The notes under the pieces were generated by a model. The model worked only from the letters and a program-made list of their open reading frames with translations. It did not search any database and was not told the origin of the DNA. 64,000 nt of DNA, taken from positions 553,170-617,169 of the forward strand of contig JAAOMT010000703.1 of assembly GCA_016748015.1 (NCBI GenBank). Reading direction: 5' to 3'. The position numbers and the translations under genes are program-made. The DNA comes from Geosiphon pyriformis. Lineage: Eukaryota; Glomeromycota; Glomeromycetes; Archaeosporales; Geosiphonaceae. Below are positions 22,489 through 32,499 of this stretch, in pieces (the stretch's first letter is position 1; each line of letters opens with the position of its first letter).

Positions 22489-24099
22489 GTTACTTTTTAC
22501 AACCCCAATAATTACCCCATAATTTTATTAAATAATTTAGAAATTGGAGTTATTTACAGTAATATATTTCAACAAAAATTACCCCAAATAGTTCCCGATT
22601 TCTCTGAAATTATCGGACATTCAATACCAAAAACCAATCCAAACCCCAGCTCCAAAAACTACCATGTTGTCATGGGAAAACTATCTCGAATCAACATGGG
22701 ACAACTTGAACCACAACAACAGATCCAGCTCAAAGAGCTAATTGCAGAATTTGCTGATATCTTCGCCAAAAATAACAATGACTTAGGAAGAACTGATTTG
22801 GTTCAACACCAAATCTATACAGGAGATGCCAAACCAAGGCAACAACAAGCCTACTGAGTTGTCCCAGAAAGTCACCAATTTATCCGAGAAGAAGTACAAC
22901 GGATGCTTAACAATGGGCTTATTCAACCATCAATGAGTCCATGGGCCTCACCTGTGGTCCTAGTTAAAAAGAAAAATGGGAAGATACAATTTTGTGTTGA
23001 TTACCGACAACTCAACAGTGTCACTATTGGGAATGCCTATCTTCTTCCCCAAATTGATGACATGTTGGATGCCCTTGGAAAGTCCAAATACTTTTCAACA
23101 TTAGATTTAGAAAGTGAATACTGACAAGTTGCTATGGATCCCAAAAACCGCCCCAAAACAGCATTCACCACTCAAGGAGGAAATTACAAGTTCAATGTAA
23201 TGCCTTTCGGATTATGCAATGCACCAGCAACATTCCAAAGACTCATGGATGTTGTTTACAAAGGTCTCCTTTGGAAATCAGTAGTAGTTTATCTTAATGA
23301 CACTGATGTTTATTCACCATCTTTCGAGCTACATTTAATTCACCTGCGAGAAGTTTTTCAATGATTACGGAAAGCAGGATTGAAACTGAACATTGAAAAA
23401 TGCTACTTCGGAAAAACAAGTTTAGCTTTTCTTGGTCACATTGTTAGCAAAGATAGAATTAAACCAGACCCTGGAAAAATCAGTACTGTCAAAAACTTCA
23501 AGACTCCACAAAATACTACAGAATTAAGAGGATTTATTGGATTAGCATCCTATTACTGAAAATTCATCAAAGGATTCTCAGAAATTGCAAAACCCCTCAA
23601 CCAGCTCACTACTAAAAATGTCGAATACAAATGGACAAAAGAACACCAAAATGCCTTCAAGATACTTAAGGAAAAACTCACAACAGCTCCAATCCTCGCC
23701 TACCCAGACTTCAGCAACCGATTTCGGTTAGCAACTGACACTTCTTATACTGCCTTTGGTGCCATTCTATCACAGTTAGACGACAATGAAAATGAGCGAG
23801 TAATTGCTTATGCTAGTAGAACATTAAAGCCAGCCGAAAAGAACTACCCCACAACAGAATTAGAAACTGCAGCAGTAATCTGGGCCCTACATCACTTCAA
23901 CCTTTACCTCAGACCCAAAGAATTTGATATTATCACTGATAATATTGGACTTAAATGGCTTCAAAACAAAAACACCCAGCTGAACGCAAAACAAACCCGA
24001 TGGACAGAATTTTTAGCTAATTACCGATACATCGTACACCACAAACCAGGAAAACTCCACATCAATGTTGATTGTCTCTCAAGAATGAGGCAAGATTAG
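22489..24099 (+). pseudogene. pol: Reverse transcriptase and RNase H of element A
   Basis: RT blocks: RMLNNGLIQPSMSPWASPVV, FCVDYRQLNSVTIG, STLDLESEY, VMPFGLCNAPATFQRLMD, and the catalytic VVVYLNDTDVYS, where YLDD has become YLND (one G-to-A change). RNase H: RLATDTSYTAFGAIL, VIAYASRTLKPAEKNY, TELETAAVIWAL, IITDNIGLKWL, ending LSRMRQD-stop at 24099. In-frame stops at 22856, 23123, 23362 and 23558 all sit where Arg or Trp is expected from C. One frame throughout. Confidence 0.92.
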
Positions 24100-24148
24100 A
24101 AAACAAAACCAACATTCATTTAAATTAACAGCATCAAAACAACAAACA

Positions 24149-25534
24149 ATGAACCCCGAAAATTACAACAATCTCAAACAATATTTGGAGACATTAACAA
24201 TCCCAACAGATTGGTCCCCAGACAAAAAACATTGGTTACAACAACAAGCCAAACAATATTTTCTACACAACAACATTATCTATCATTGAAATTTCAAAAA
24301 CCCAACCAAACCACTCAGATTAATACAAGAACAAAAAAAAGAGACCATTTTATATAACATGCACTCAGATCCTTCATCAGCACACTTCGGAAAAGATAGC
24401 ACCACCCAAAGAACACTAAAATACTACTTTTGGCCTCGAATGAGAAAAGACATTCACAAATATGTCGAATCTTATGATAGTTGTCAAAGAAGAGAAGGAA
24501 CTCGCCCTACAGAACCTTTAAATCCAATCAAAGTTGGACAGCCTTTTGACAGAATTGGTATCGATTTAGTCGGACCACTATCTATCACCACTCAAGGAAA
24601 CCGTTATATTGCAGTAGCTGTAGACTATCTTACTAAATGGCCTGAAGCCAGAGCCATTCAATGAGCAGATGCAAAATCAGTAGCAAATTTCATCTACAAA
24701 GACATTATTTGTAGACACAGATGTCCAATTGAACTTTTATCCAATTAGGGAACACACTTTGTGAACAACCTGATACAAAAAATTTGTGAACAATTCAATG
24801 TCAAAAGACCTCTGTCTTTGCCCTACCATTCATAAACAAACGGACTTGTGGAACGTTTTAACAGAACATTGTGTGAGTCATTAGCCAAAGTCTCAACCAA
24901 TTTTGAGCAAGAATGAGATCTCTTTATTCCATCAGTGTTACTAGCATATAGGACATTAAAACAAGATACCATGAAATACACACCATTTGATTTAACTTAT
25001 GGAAGAACGGCAACGTTACCAATCAGTTTCACAGTGGAAACATACCCAGCACAACTGATCGATGAAAACAATTTCCAAGAAATGCTTCAGCGAAGAGTCT
25101 ACACTCTGTTTAGCACATTGGAAGGAAAACGACAAATAGCAGCCACCCATATTGAACACTCCCAAGCTCAACAAAAAGAACGGCATGATAACAAATTGCC
25201 TTCAGTCACCAATAAATTCAAAATTGGAAACAAAGTTCTCTTACACAGAACTAAAGCTGAAAAACAATGGAATGGAAAATTTGAAAATAAATGGGATGGA
25301 CCATTCTTTATCCATGAAGTCCTAGGCAATAGATCATACAAGCTAAGACTTGATAACAAAATCCTAGCAAAAGTTGCACATGGAGATCGTTTGAAACACT
25401 ATTATTCCAGAAACAATCCTGAACCATTAATTCCACAAATTGGTACACATTCCCCTTTGGTTAGTCCTGAAGATATTCCCCGAAACTTAGAACCAATAGT
25501 TGTCATTAAACAACCTTCCAACCTGAATACTTAA
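24149..25534 (+). pseudogene. Integrase of element A, separate ORF
   Basis: Starts at its own ATG (24149, MNPENYNNLKQYL), 49 nt after the RNase H stop and in the +1 frame. HHCC domain: HSDPSSAHFGKD and SYDSCQRRE (first Cys replaced). DDE core: DRIGIDLVGPL (D1), a decayed D2 at about 24740 (SN-stop-GTHFVN) and E in TNGLVERFNRTL. C-terminal: MLLAYRTLKQDTMKYTPF and a GPY/F-like KWDGPFFIHEVLGNRSYKL. No chromodomain is visible. Stops at about 24287, 24662, 24747, 24834 and 24914 are explained by transitions. Confidence 0.9.
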
Positions 25535-25644
25535 TTTAATTTTACTAGTTATTCTCTTATAATTTAGAAACAATCTCACAAAAACAAAACAAAAATAGCA
25601 TAAAAACCCATACACCAAAAATTATTTTATTTCAATTGCTTATA

Positions 25645-26364
25645 ATGACTATTCCTCAAAACATTCAACAATTATCCCAAAAACTAATGTTAGTTTTAAA
25701 AACAATACCCGAATTATCCATTACTGTTATTAGAAACCACATAAATTATACCCAAACAGAAGTAGTTACAAAATTAGCTCCAAATTCATGAAAATATCAC
25801 CCATATAAAAAGAACACAAGAAGTTATACTGGAATTCATCTGCCAGAACTTCTAAAGCTTGCTTTAAGAAAAAACCTAATGCTCACTCCGATTAGTATTC
25901 CACCAAATGCTACAATTCAACAAAAACTTTAACTGTGTCTCAATGAGGAAAACACTGAATATCCTCCAATTTATAGATATTTTTACATTGAAAAAACACT
26001 CTACGAATGGAAACTGGAACTTACAACAGCAAACTTCACAAAAGAAGTTATTCAGAAACAACTCCACAATGAATTCAAAACAACAGCTGGATCAACAAAC
26101 AGTTGCTACAGGCTTAGAGCTGCTTTTAGACTTTATGATCTATTCCACACCTGTGAAAATGTACTACAAAACCCAATTTTTCAACCTTTGAAGATTCAAT
26201 ATATTGGAAAGCTCACAGAACTGAAATTTCAACAATTTTCAGACCAAATTTCTTCAATAATTTTGGATTATTATCTGGAAATAACAGACAGTACTTGGAC
26301 TTCGACGGAGCTCAGTCTTGAGAAGGAGGTTATGTTACCAGACAAAATTAGAGATATTATTTAA
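25645..26364 (+). pseudogene. Unrecognised ORF between integrase and 3' LTR of element A
   Basis: About 239 codons from the ATG at 25645 (MTIPQNIQQLSQKLMLVLKT), with only two in-frame stops (TGA at about 25789, TAA at about 25930), running through the polypurine tract into the 3' LTR (LEKEVMLPDKIRDII-stop). Landmarks: HLPELLKLALRKNLMLTPIS, YFYIEKTLYEWKLELTTANF, CYRLRAAFRLYDLFHTCENV. It looks globular and helical, with no signal peptide or transmembrane segment, so it is not obviously env-like. Its decay level matches the rest of the element, which suggests it was once coding. Element B has an unrelated-looking ORF in the same place. Confidence 0.55.
26320..26332 (+). other. Polypurine tract of element A
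   Basis: GAGAAGGAGGTTA immediately before the 3' LTR (TGTTACC at 26333). Purine-rich runs here prime plus-strand DNA synthesis in LTR elements. Confidence 0.7.
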
Positions 26365-27135
26365 CATGAAATTATCTTATAATTCCTATCATTAATTAGC
26401 ATATATTATCGTTTCAAATGATCACTTATTACATTAGCAANNNNNNNNNNNNNNNNNNNNNNNNNNNNNNNNNNNNNNNNNNNNNNNNNNNNNNNNNNNN
26501 NNNNNNNNNNNNNNNNNNNNNNNNNNNNNNNNNNNNNNNNNNNNNNNNNNNNNNNNNNNNNNNNNNNNNNNNNNNNNNNNNNNNNNNNNNNNNNNNNNNN
26601 NNNNNNNNNNNNNNNNNNNNNNNNNNNNNNNNNNNNNNNNNNNNNNNNNNNNNNNNNNNNNNNNNNNNNNNNNNNNNNNNNNNNNNNNNNNNNNNNNNNN
26701 NNNNNNNNNNNNNNNNNNNNNNNNNNNNNNNNNNNNNNNNNNNNNNNNNNNNNNNNNNNNNNNNNNNNNNNNNNNNNNNNNNNNNNNNNNNNNNNNNNNN
26801 NNNNNNNNNNNNNNNNNNNNNNNNNNNNNNNNNNNNNNNNNNNNNNNNNNNNNNNNNNNNNNNNNGACTTTCACAGCAAAGTAACTACACATTTTTAGTG
26901 AGCTTCCAGATGAGCAATTCCTGAGAAAGAGTTGACGTTTACTACAATGTAACTACATAAAGCAACTGGCATGGAATTGGCCATTCCACTCATAAGCCCA
27001 GCAAGTTCAAATTATAGGAGATAATTTGAAGATAAATTCAGTTACTGGAGGTTCAACCACATCCAGAAAACGTGAATTCACAGCAAATAAGTATCAACAA
27101 CGTTACAGAAAAGAGACCAAAAACCTCCAGTAACA
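26333..27135 (+). repeat. 3' LTR of element A, interrupted by an assembly gap
   Basis: The first 108 bp and the last 270 bp align base for base with the 5' LTR. It ends CCAGTAACA at 27135, followed by the GTGT duplication. The middle is unsequenced (26441-26865). Confidence 0.9.
26441..26865. other. Assembly gap (425 N)
   Basis: Only N. In the 5' LTR the corresponding interval (17567-18165) is 599 bp, so the real gap is probably about 174 bp longer than written. Open frames across the gap have no meaning. Confidence 0.95.
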
Positions 27136-30100
27136 GTGTCTTATTGGTTTTGATAAGATGTCTGCCATTGTCAAGGAGCTTCTTGATGGGAAAGCTGCTG
27201 GACTTTTTGGCATCTCTAATGAATTGTGGAAATGATATAACAAGTCAGTTTTGGATATGCTTCTGGTGCTTTTAAACTTTTGCTTGGTTGGTAAATTGGT
27301 TCCTGAACTTTGGAGAGAAGCTTGGGTCTCGATGATCCCAAAACCTTATGAATAGGAGAGAGTTCTCACAAACACCTGTCATATTGCTTTGATTGAAATG
27401 GCCTGCAAGATTCTTTCCAAGGTCCTTTCGGATAAGATTTCCTCAGCTTGTAGTACATTTGATGTTCTTTATGAGAACAATTTTTCTGTTCTAAAAGATA
27501 TGACAACACAGTCCCCCATTTTTGCCATTGGTTCTGTTGTTAAAGATGCCTTGGAGAAGAACCGAGAACTCTGGTTGGTTTTGCAAAACATGTACAAGGC
27601 TTATGACTTAGTTGGTTGGGAACATCTTAGGAGGAGTTTGGTCAGAATTAAAATGTGTGACAAGTTTATAAGGTTTTTTGATAGTATTTATAATGGGCAC
27701 ATTAATAGGATAATGACAGATTTTGGCTTAACTGATGAATATCATGTTTATGATAGATTGGACCAAAGAGAAGTTTTCTCACCTCTTCTTTAGTGCATCT
27801 TCTATGATTTGCTTTTGTGTAAAGTCAAGAGGCAGGAGAGTGTATATGGATACAGATTGAATTTCTATTTTATATCCAAAACTGGCCGAGCGGATCCTCA
27901 GGCCGGGTTGACATCATTTTTTGCTGCTAGTGCTTTTGTTGATAATATGATTTGGGTTGGTAGCAGCCAGGCTGCTACACAACACATCCTTAATGTTGTT
28001 AGTGAGTTTTTTAGGTTTAATAACATTTCGATAAATAATGACAAGACGGTGGCCATTCCTATCAACTGCCGGGTTACAAATTCTTATCTGACTATCAGTG
28101 GCTTACCTATTTCTATTACCAAGAAAGAGGAATGTCATCATTATCTGGGTATTTTTTTGTCAACTGAGGGATTGTCGAGGCCTAGCCTGGTCAAAGTTCA
28201 CATGAATGTTCAGTTTTTTGCTAATTTTGTTTTGAAAAAAGTGGTTTCAGATAAACAGTTTGCATATTTGGTGTCTGCTGTACTCTTTTTGATTGTCTAC
28301 TACAGGACACAATTCAGTTATGTTTCTTTGAATGTGTGCAATAAGTGGAATGCCATGATTTGCAAAGGCTTGAAGTCTAAAGCTGGCCTTCCATTCAACT
28401 TTCCCAATGATGCACTCCATCATTCCTCTTTGTATGGTCTGAGAACTTTCGAACAAATTCAGACTAAAAGCAAATCAGCTTTTGTTCTTTGTAAATTCTG
28501 TTGGGTTATTGGGTCACTTATTCTCTTACAGGTCTCATGACCTTCAGGTTCTCAGTTGGCATTCTCATCATTCTTTGCAATTTCCAGTTTGTATTAAAAT
28601 TTGTCTTACAAACAATTTTTTGGCTAAGGTGGTCCATATCTTTTCTGGATGTGATTTGTCTCTTGGTGGTTCTTTTTCTAGTGCTTTTCATTTTCATGGT
28701 AGTTTTCCTATGTCTTTTGTTCTTGGTGAGCATTGCTTTTCCAAGTATGTTTTTTTACTTCACCACTACGGTATTGCTTTTGTAGAGCAGTTATGTGACC
28801 AGGCCAGTGCCATTTTTAGTTGGAATACCTTTAAGTACTGGAAAAGACTGGACCTCTGTGGCCTAGTTCCTTTCTGGTTTGATCTTTCTGTACAATTTCT
28901 TAGTGGTGTTGTTTCTTCTTCTTCTGTTTGCCTTCTCTCCATAGATGGTCATGCTCTTTTTGATGTTCTTCAATCACACGATTTTGGTGTTGTTTGTGAT
29001 GCTCTGCTGAACACTAATACTGCTGTTAGTCTTTCTGTGTATATGGATGGATTTCTAAGTGGTTTGGGTACTGTAGTATGAAGGCTGGTACTGCTGCTTT
29101 TTTTGAGAACATTCATTTGGGTTTGGGTATAAGGATGTTTGGCATGGTTTCCTCAATGCTGGCGGAATTACAGGCCATTGCTTTAGTACTTGAGTGTATT
29201 TCTCCTTTTCGTTTGGTTGACTTATTCTCAGACAGCCAAGTGGCTTTGGATGCATGTGAGTCTGAGTCTTTATTGATTCATCCTGATTTCAGGAATTGGT
29301 GTTGGATCAAGTGTCACTACATTATTGATGTTATTCGGAATAAAAATTTGAATGTAAATTGGGTCAAAATCAAGGATCATTTAGATGTCTTAGGCAATGA
29401 GCAAGCCAATGCACTTGTTAAGGCGGCAGCTTCCTCTTCTTGGTGGCTACTTTATAGGATCAGTAAGTGTTTTTTAAGAAGTGGTGGTTCTGTGGTTTCT
29501 GGTAATTTGAAACACTTTGTTTGTGATGTTTTTCGGTTTGTTAACCGAATGCGTTGGGAGGTTGGCTCTGGTTTCCGGGTTGTGGTTGGTGGTTTATGTG
29601 GTGATATTAATTGGTCCAGATCTTCTTTGGTGTGGCACTCTGATTCTCACATGGCTGTTGGTTCTACTAGTGCACAAATGGCTGGCCTTTGGACTTACTT
29701 TATAAAGGCTCTGTACCACCAACTTCCTGTGGCTATGTATAAGCATCTGTATAATAGACATTATCTCAGCATGGCGTGTTTATTCTGTGGCGATGTCAAG
29801 GTTTCTGATCATGTTTTTTTCTGCTCCTTTGATGCTGCTGGTTGTTCTCATTTGATGAATACTTTTGTGATAACTTGGGAGACCTGTTCTGGTTTATCTC
29901 ATTCCTCCTCTTGTGTTTCACAGTTGTTGTCTACTTGCACATCTGACATTGTGACTGGTGCAGCTTTGTGCAAGAGTTTTGTTTTTAGGGATTGGTATTA
30001 GGAATCTGTTTCCACTTTTAAGGGCTCTAAGGTGGCGATTACTAATGTGGTAAACTTTGTGCGTGATTTTTGTATTGCATTCCAGAATGATATTTGGCTG

Positions 30101-30319
30101 GTCCATGTGAAACATCATGCTGTTATAGAAAGAAATGGGCTGATCCCACATGATGGCTTTATTTCTGTCTTTGTTTCTGGTTTTTCTGAGCAGCTTTTGT
30201 CTGGTATTGTTAGGTTGTTGGGAGTTGCTGAAGCATTTGGTGTTGGTTTCGGGTTTTGTAAGTCCTATTTGTTTTTTTCTGGTACTTGTGATGAGGTTTT
30301 GGTTCATATAGGTGTCTAG
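27136..30319 (+). pseudogene. LINE-1 ORF2, C-terminal part (RT, RNase H, zinc motif)
   Basis: Continues ORF2 after element A. RT blocks: LLDGKAAGLFGISNELWK, VSMIPKPYE, ALIEMACKILSKVLSDKI, VLQNMYKAYDLVGWEHL, and the catalytic block AFVDNMIWVG where FxDD is expected (second Asp is Asn). RNase H: YMDGFLSGLG, MLAELQAIAL, LFSDSQVALDA, GNEQANAL. The C-terminal motif CLFCGDVKVSDHVFFC resembles the zinc-binding motif after RT in such LINEs. Two compensating one-base indels lie near 28500 and 29078. A stop precedes the last 100 codons. Confidence 0.87.
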
Positions 30320-30438
30320 TGTAGTCTTGACTGGTCTGAGTGGCTGGTTACATGTAATAAGAACATGATTCGTGCCTAGTTTAGATCATTTGAATAATGT
30401 ATTGCACTAGGTAGTGTTTGGACTTTATTCATTAAACA

Positions 30439-30460
30439 TTAATAATAATAATAATAATAA
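30439..30460 (+). repeat. (TAA)n tail of LINE-1
   Basis: About seven TAA units right after the conserved LINE 3' end (TTATTCATTAAACAT). LINE-2 ends at the same point with a plain poly(A). The simple tail marks the 3' end of target-primed insertion. Confidence 0.75.
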
Positions 30461-31110
30461 AATTATATATACTTTAAAAATTATATAAAAACAAATACAT
30501 AATAAATTTAAAACAGTAATTAAATTAATAAATACTTATTACAAAATTAGAATAGCTTTAAAACTTTATAATTTATTTAATATTGTAAAAATAGTATGTA
30601 AAATTTAATATTTAATTACTTATTTATATGCTTAAAAGATATTATTAAGTAAAAAAAATTAATTTTAAGTCATATTAATTTTTGGAAATTTTTAACTAAA
30701 AAAGTTATTCTTTTATTTTTCTTTATGTTGCAGTTTTTATTTTTGTGTTTTTTAAATATCAGTTTATATATAATGTTTTACAAGATTTTTATACTAAAAA
30801 ATTGATTTAAAAATACTTTAGTAATGTTTAATAATAAGAAAAAAACAATTTTAACTCTGGTAAATTTCTTTTGTCAATTAATCAAACACTATTATCAAGA
30901 AATTTGATTGACTAAAACCAAGTTTAAGTCAAATATAATAAAAATAAATTAATTATTGATAATAGTATAATATTAATAATTATAATGATTTAATTTTTAG
31001 TTTGTCTAATAGATTTATTTATATGTTTAGTATTATTTAAATTAATAAAAGTAAGTTTAATAAGCATATATTTTGTTTTTTTTTTGGTATTAATAATAAT
31101 TTATTTGTAT
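30461..31110. other. AT-rich spacer between LINE-1 and element B
   Basis: No coding potential. Short AT-rich near-repeats and T runs only. The final GTAT (31107-31110) is the left copy of the target duplication of element B. Confidence 0.6.
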
Positions 31111-31768
31111 TGTTACAGGTTGAAGTAACAAGCTAATGGATAACAAGGGAGAACAGGATTGTAGGGTGATGAAAATAATTAAAGGGGAATTCAATTTTAG
31201 AGAGTGAATTGAATGAGTATGGATTTAATATGTGAGATTAGTCTCATAAAATATCTCAGTTGCTATTTTTTTCAAAGGTAACTGGAGAATCTGAAAGTAT
31301 AAGAATAGTCCATACTGTCAACAATTGATCACCGCTGGTATTAATTCTATGCCTTTATATTGGCACTCTTAGAATTCAATATCAGATATCAACTTGTGTT
31401 TTTCAGTCAAATAGTCTTTAAATACTACAATTATTCAAACAGAAAAAGACCAACAAGTAATCTTTTATCCTAAGATGTTCGGATATTTGAAGGTAGGAAA
31501 AGAGAAATTAGTAATAAGAGAGTGATTGAGATGAAAGTTGTTATTTTTATTTATTTAATTCTTGTCTGAGAGATGATTTTTTACAGCTAAAAGACTCATT
31601 GCTTATATAGCTATTAAAAATGGTCAATAACCAAGTCAACGACTAGGTCAATGATCAGATTAATGATCAGGTCAATGATCACTATCTAAAAATAGAGTGG
31701 CTAATTATATGACATCAATGGCTAATACATGTGATAACTAATAAAAATTATGGGTTTTAATTGTAACA
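31111..31768 (-). repeat. 3' LTR of element B
   Basis: 658 bp, plus-strand TGTTACAGG to TTGTAACA. It contains about five copies of a 12-bp unit AGGTCAATGATC at 31620-31682. It is 34 bp shorter than the 5' LTR, partly because of fewer units. Just inside it the minus strand reads TTTGGAGAGGATAA, the polypurine tract. Confidence 0.9.
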
Positions 31769-32490
31769 TTATCCTCTCCAAAGAGATTAAGCTCCAGCAA
31801 AATCAAGCTATTTATAAGGTATTCTAATTGAAGGGTTTTGTCTAACTCAAAACTAACTAGTTTGTTGAAGTCTTTTGTGGATAGAGTGTATAGTACTTGA
31901 GGCAAAATAAGCTTTATATCCAAGAGACCAAATCTTTGTATAAGAGTTTTGGCTCTTCTTGCAATGGTCAAAACTCTTGGGACATCTAAACATATAATGC
32001 CCAAAATTTCCACTTGTATCTCTGAAGTTGTTTTCTTCATGAGTTTTATTTCTTCTATGATTTTACCAAGATGACCATAGAGTTCTAGTTGTCTTCCATA
32101 TGACAAGTTTTTGTCTATGGGCAAAATTTCCTTAATTGTTTTTCCAATTGTCATGAAAGATATAAGTATTGCTGCTGTTATGCTTTCTAGCAAATACTTA
32201 TCTATTTTGCTACCAATTCTTTCTCTTTTGGTAGTGGTTTTCTTTGGTCTAATAACAGTATGTATTTTACTGTTATCAGTTATGGTGGTTTGTTTTCCAA
32301 TGGTCAGAGTAGCATTTGGATAATTTTTGATCCAGTACTTATGAAGAATGTAGAAAGCATTTTGAATGTTTTGATCTAGAAAATAATTGTTCATGTCAAT
32401 TGAAGATACCTCTGTTTTAGGAATGGTGCATTTATTTATATCTGATTTTTGTTGATTATTTGGGTCGTTATTATCACAACAGGTAACCAA
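31738..32490 (-). pseudogene. Unrecognised ORF between integrase and 3' LTR of element B
   Basis: A 250-codon open frame overlapping the end of integrase in another frame and running into the 3' LTR. The likely start is an internal Met (MNNYFLDQNIQNAFYILHKY). It is helical: ERIGSKIDKYLLESITAAIL, YGRQLELYGHLGKIIEEIKL, RRAKTLIQRFGLLDIKLILP. The hydrophobic stretch near ITAAILISFMTIG is too polar-flanked to call a membrane helix. I recognise no domain. It is fully open, which is notable in a decayed element. It could be an accessory protein or chance. Confidence 0.5.
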
Positions 32491-32499
32491 TCAGGTCAT

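Larger units (their letters stand above)
17459..27135 (+). mobile_element. Ty3/Gypsy LTR retrotransposon, family A, with dUTPase
   Basis: Complete structure: 5' LTR, primer site, gag, protease, cysteine-rich module, dUTPase, RT, RNase H, separate integrase ORF, unknown ORF, polypurine tract, 3' LTR. It is flanked by GTGT on both sides (17455-17458 and 27136-27139), a 4-bp target duplication, and inserted in ORF2 of LINE-1. Gag to RNase H all share one frame, with stops. The LTRs differ at about 14 of some 378 comparable bases by hand count, all transitions. The 3' LTR contains an assembly gap. Confidence 0.95.
14029..30460 (+). mobile_element. LINE-1, non-LTR retrotransposon split by element A
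   Basis: 5' part 14029-17458 and 3' part 27136-30460. The 5' end ACTTCTTTC and the following about 100 bp (AGAGTCAAAAGTTTTTT, TAAATCAAAACCATTTTT) match LINE-2 at 50944, giving a shared 5' end. ORF1 has an RRM-like domain and CCHC knuckle; ORF2 has APE-type endonuclease, RT, RNase H and a C-terminal zinc motif. That set fits the I/Tad group of LINEs. The 3' end is a (TAA)n tail, as in I-type elements. Element A interrupts the RT N-terminal region. Confidence 0.9.

Noticed and set aside
22856-24836. TGA codons in pol read as Trp or as a recoded codon
   Set aside because: TAA and TAG also occur at conserved positions, other TGAs replace Arg, and host genes use TGA as a stop. Point mutation is sufficient.
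25645-26364. Downstream ORF of A as an envelope gene (errantivirus-like)
   Set aside because: No signal peptide, membrane helix or furin-like site. Kept only as an unknown ORF.
26418-26924. Open frames spanning the run of N
   Set aside because: They exist only because N translates without stops; the region is an LTR with a gap.
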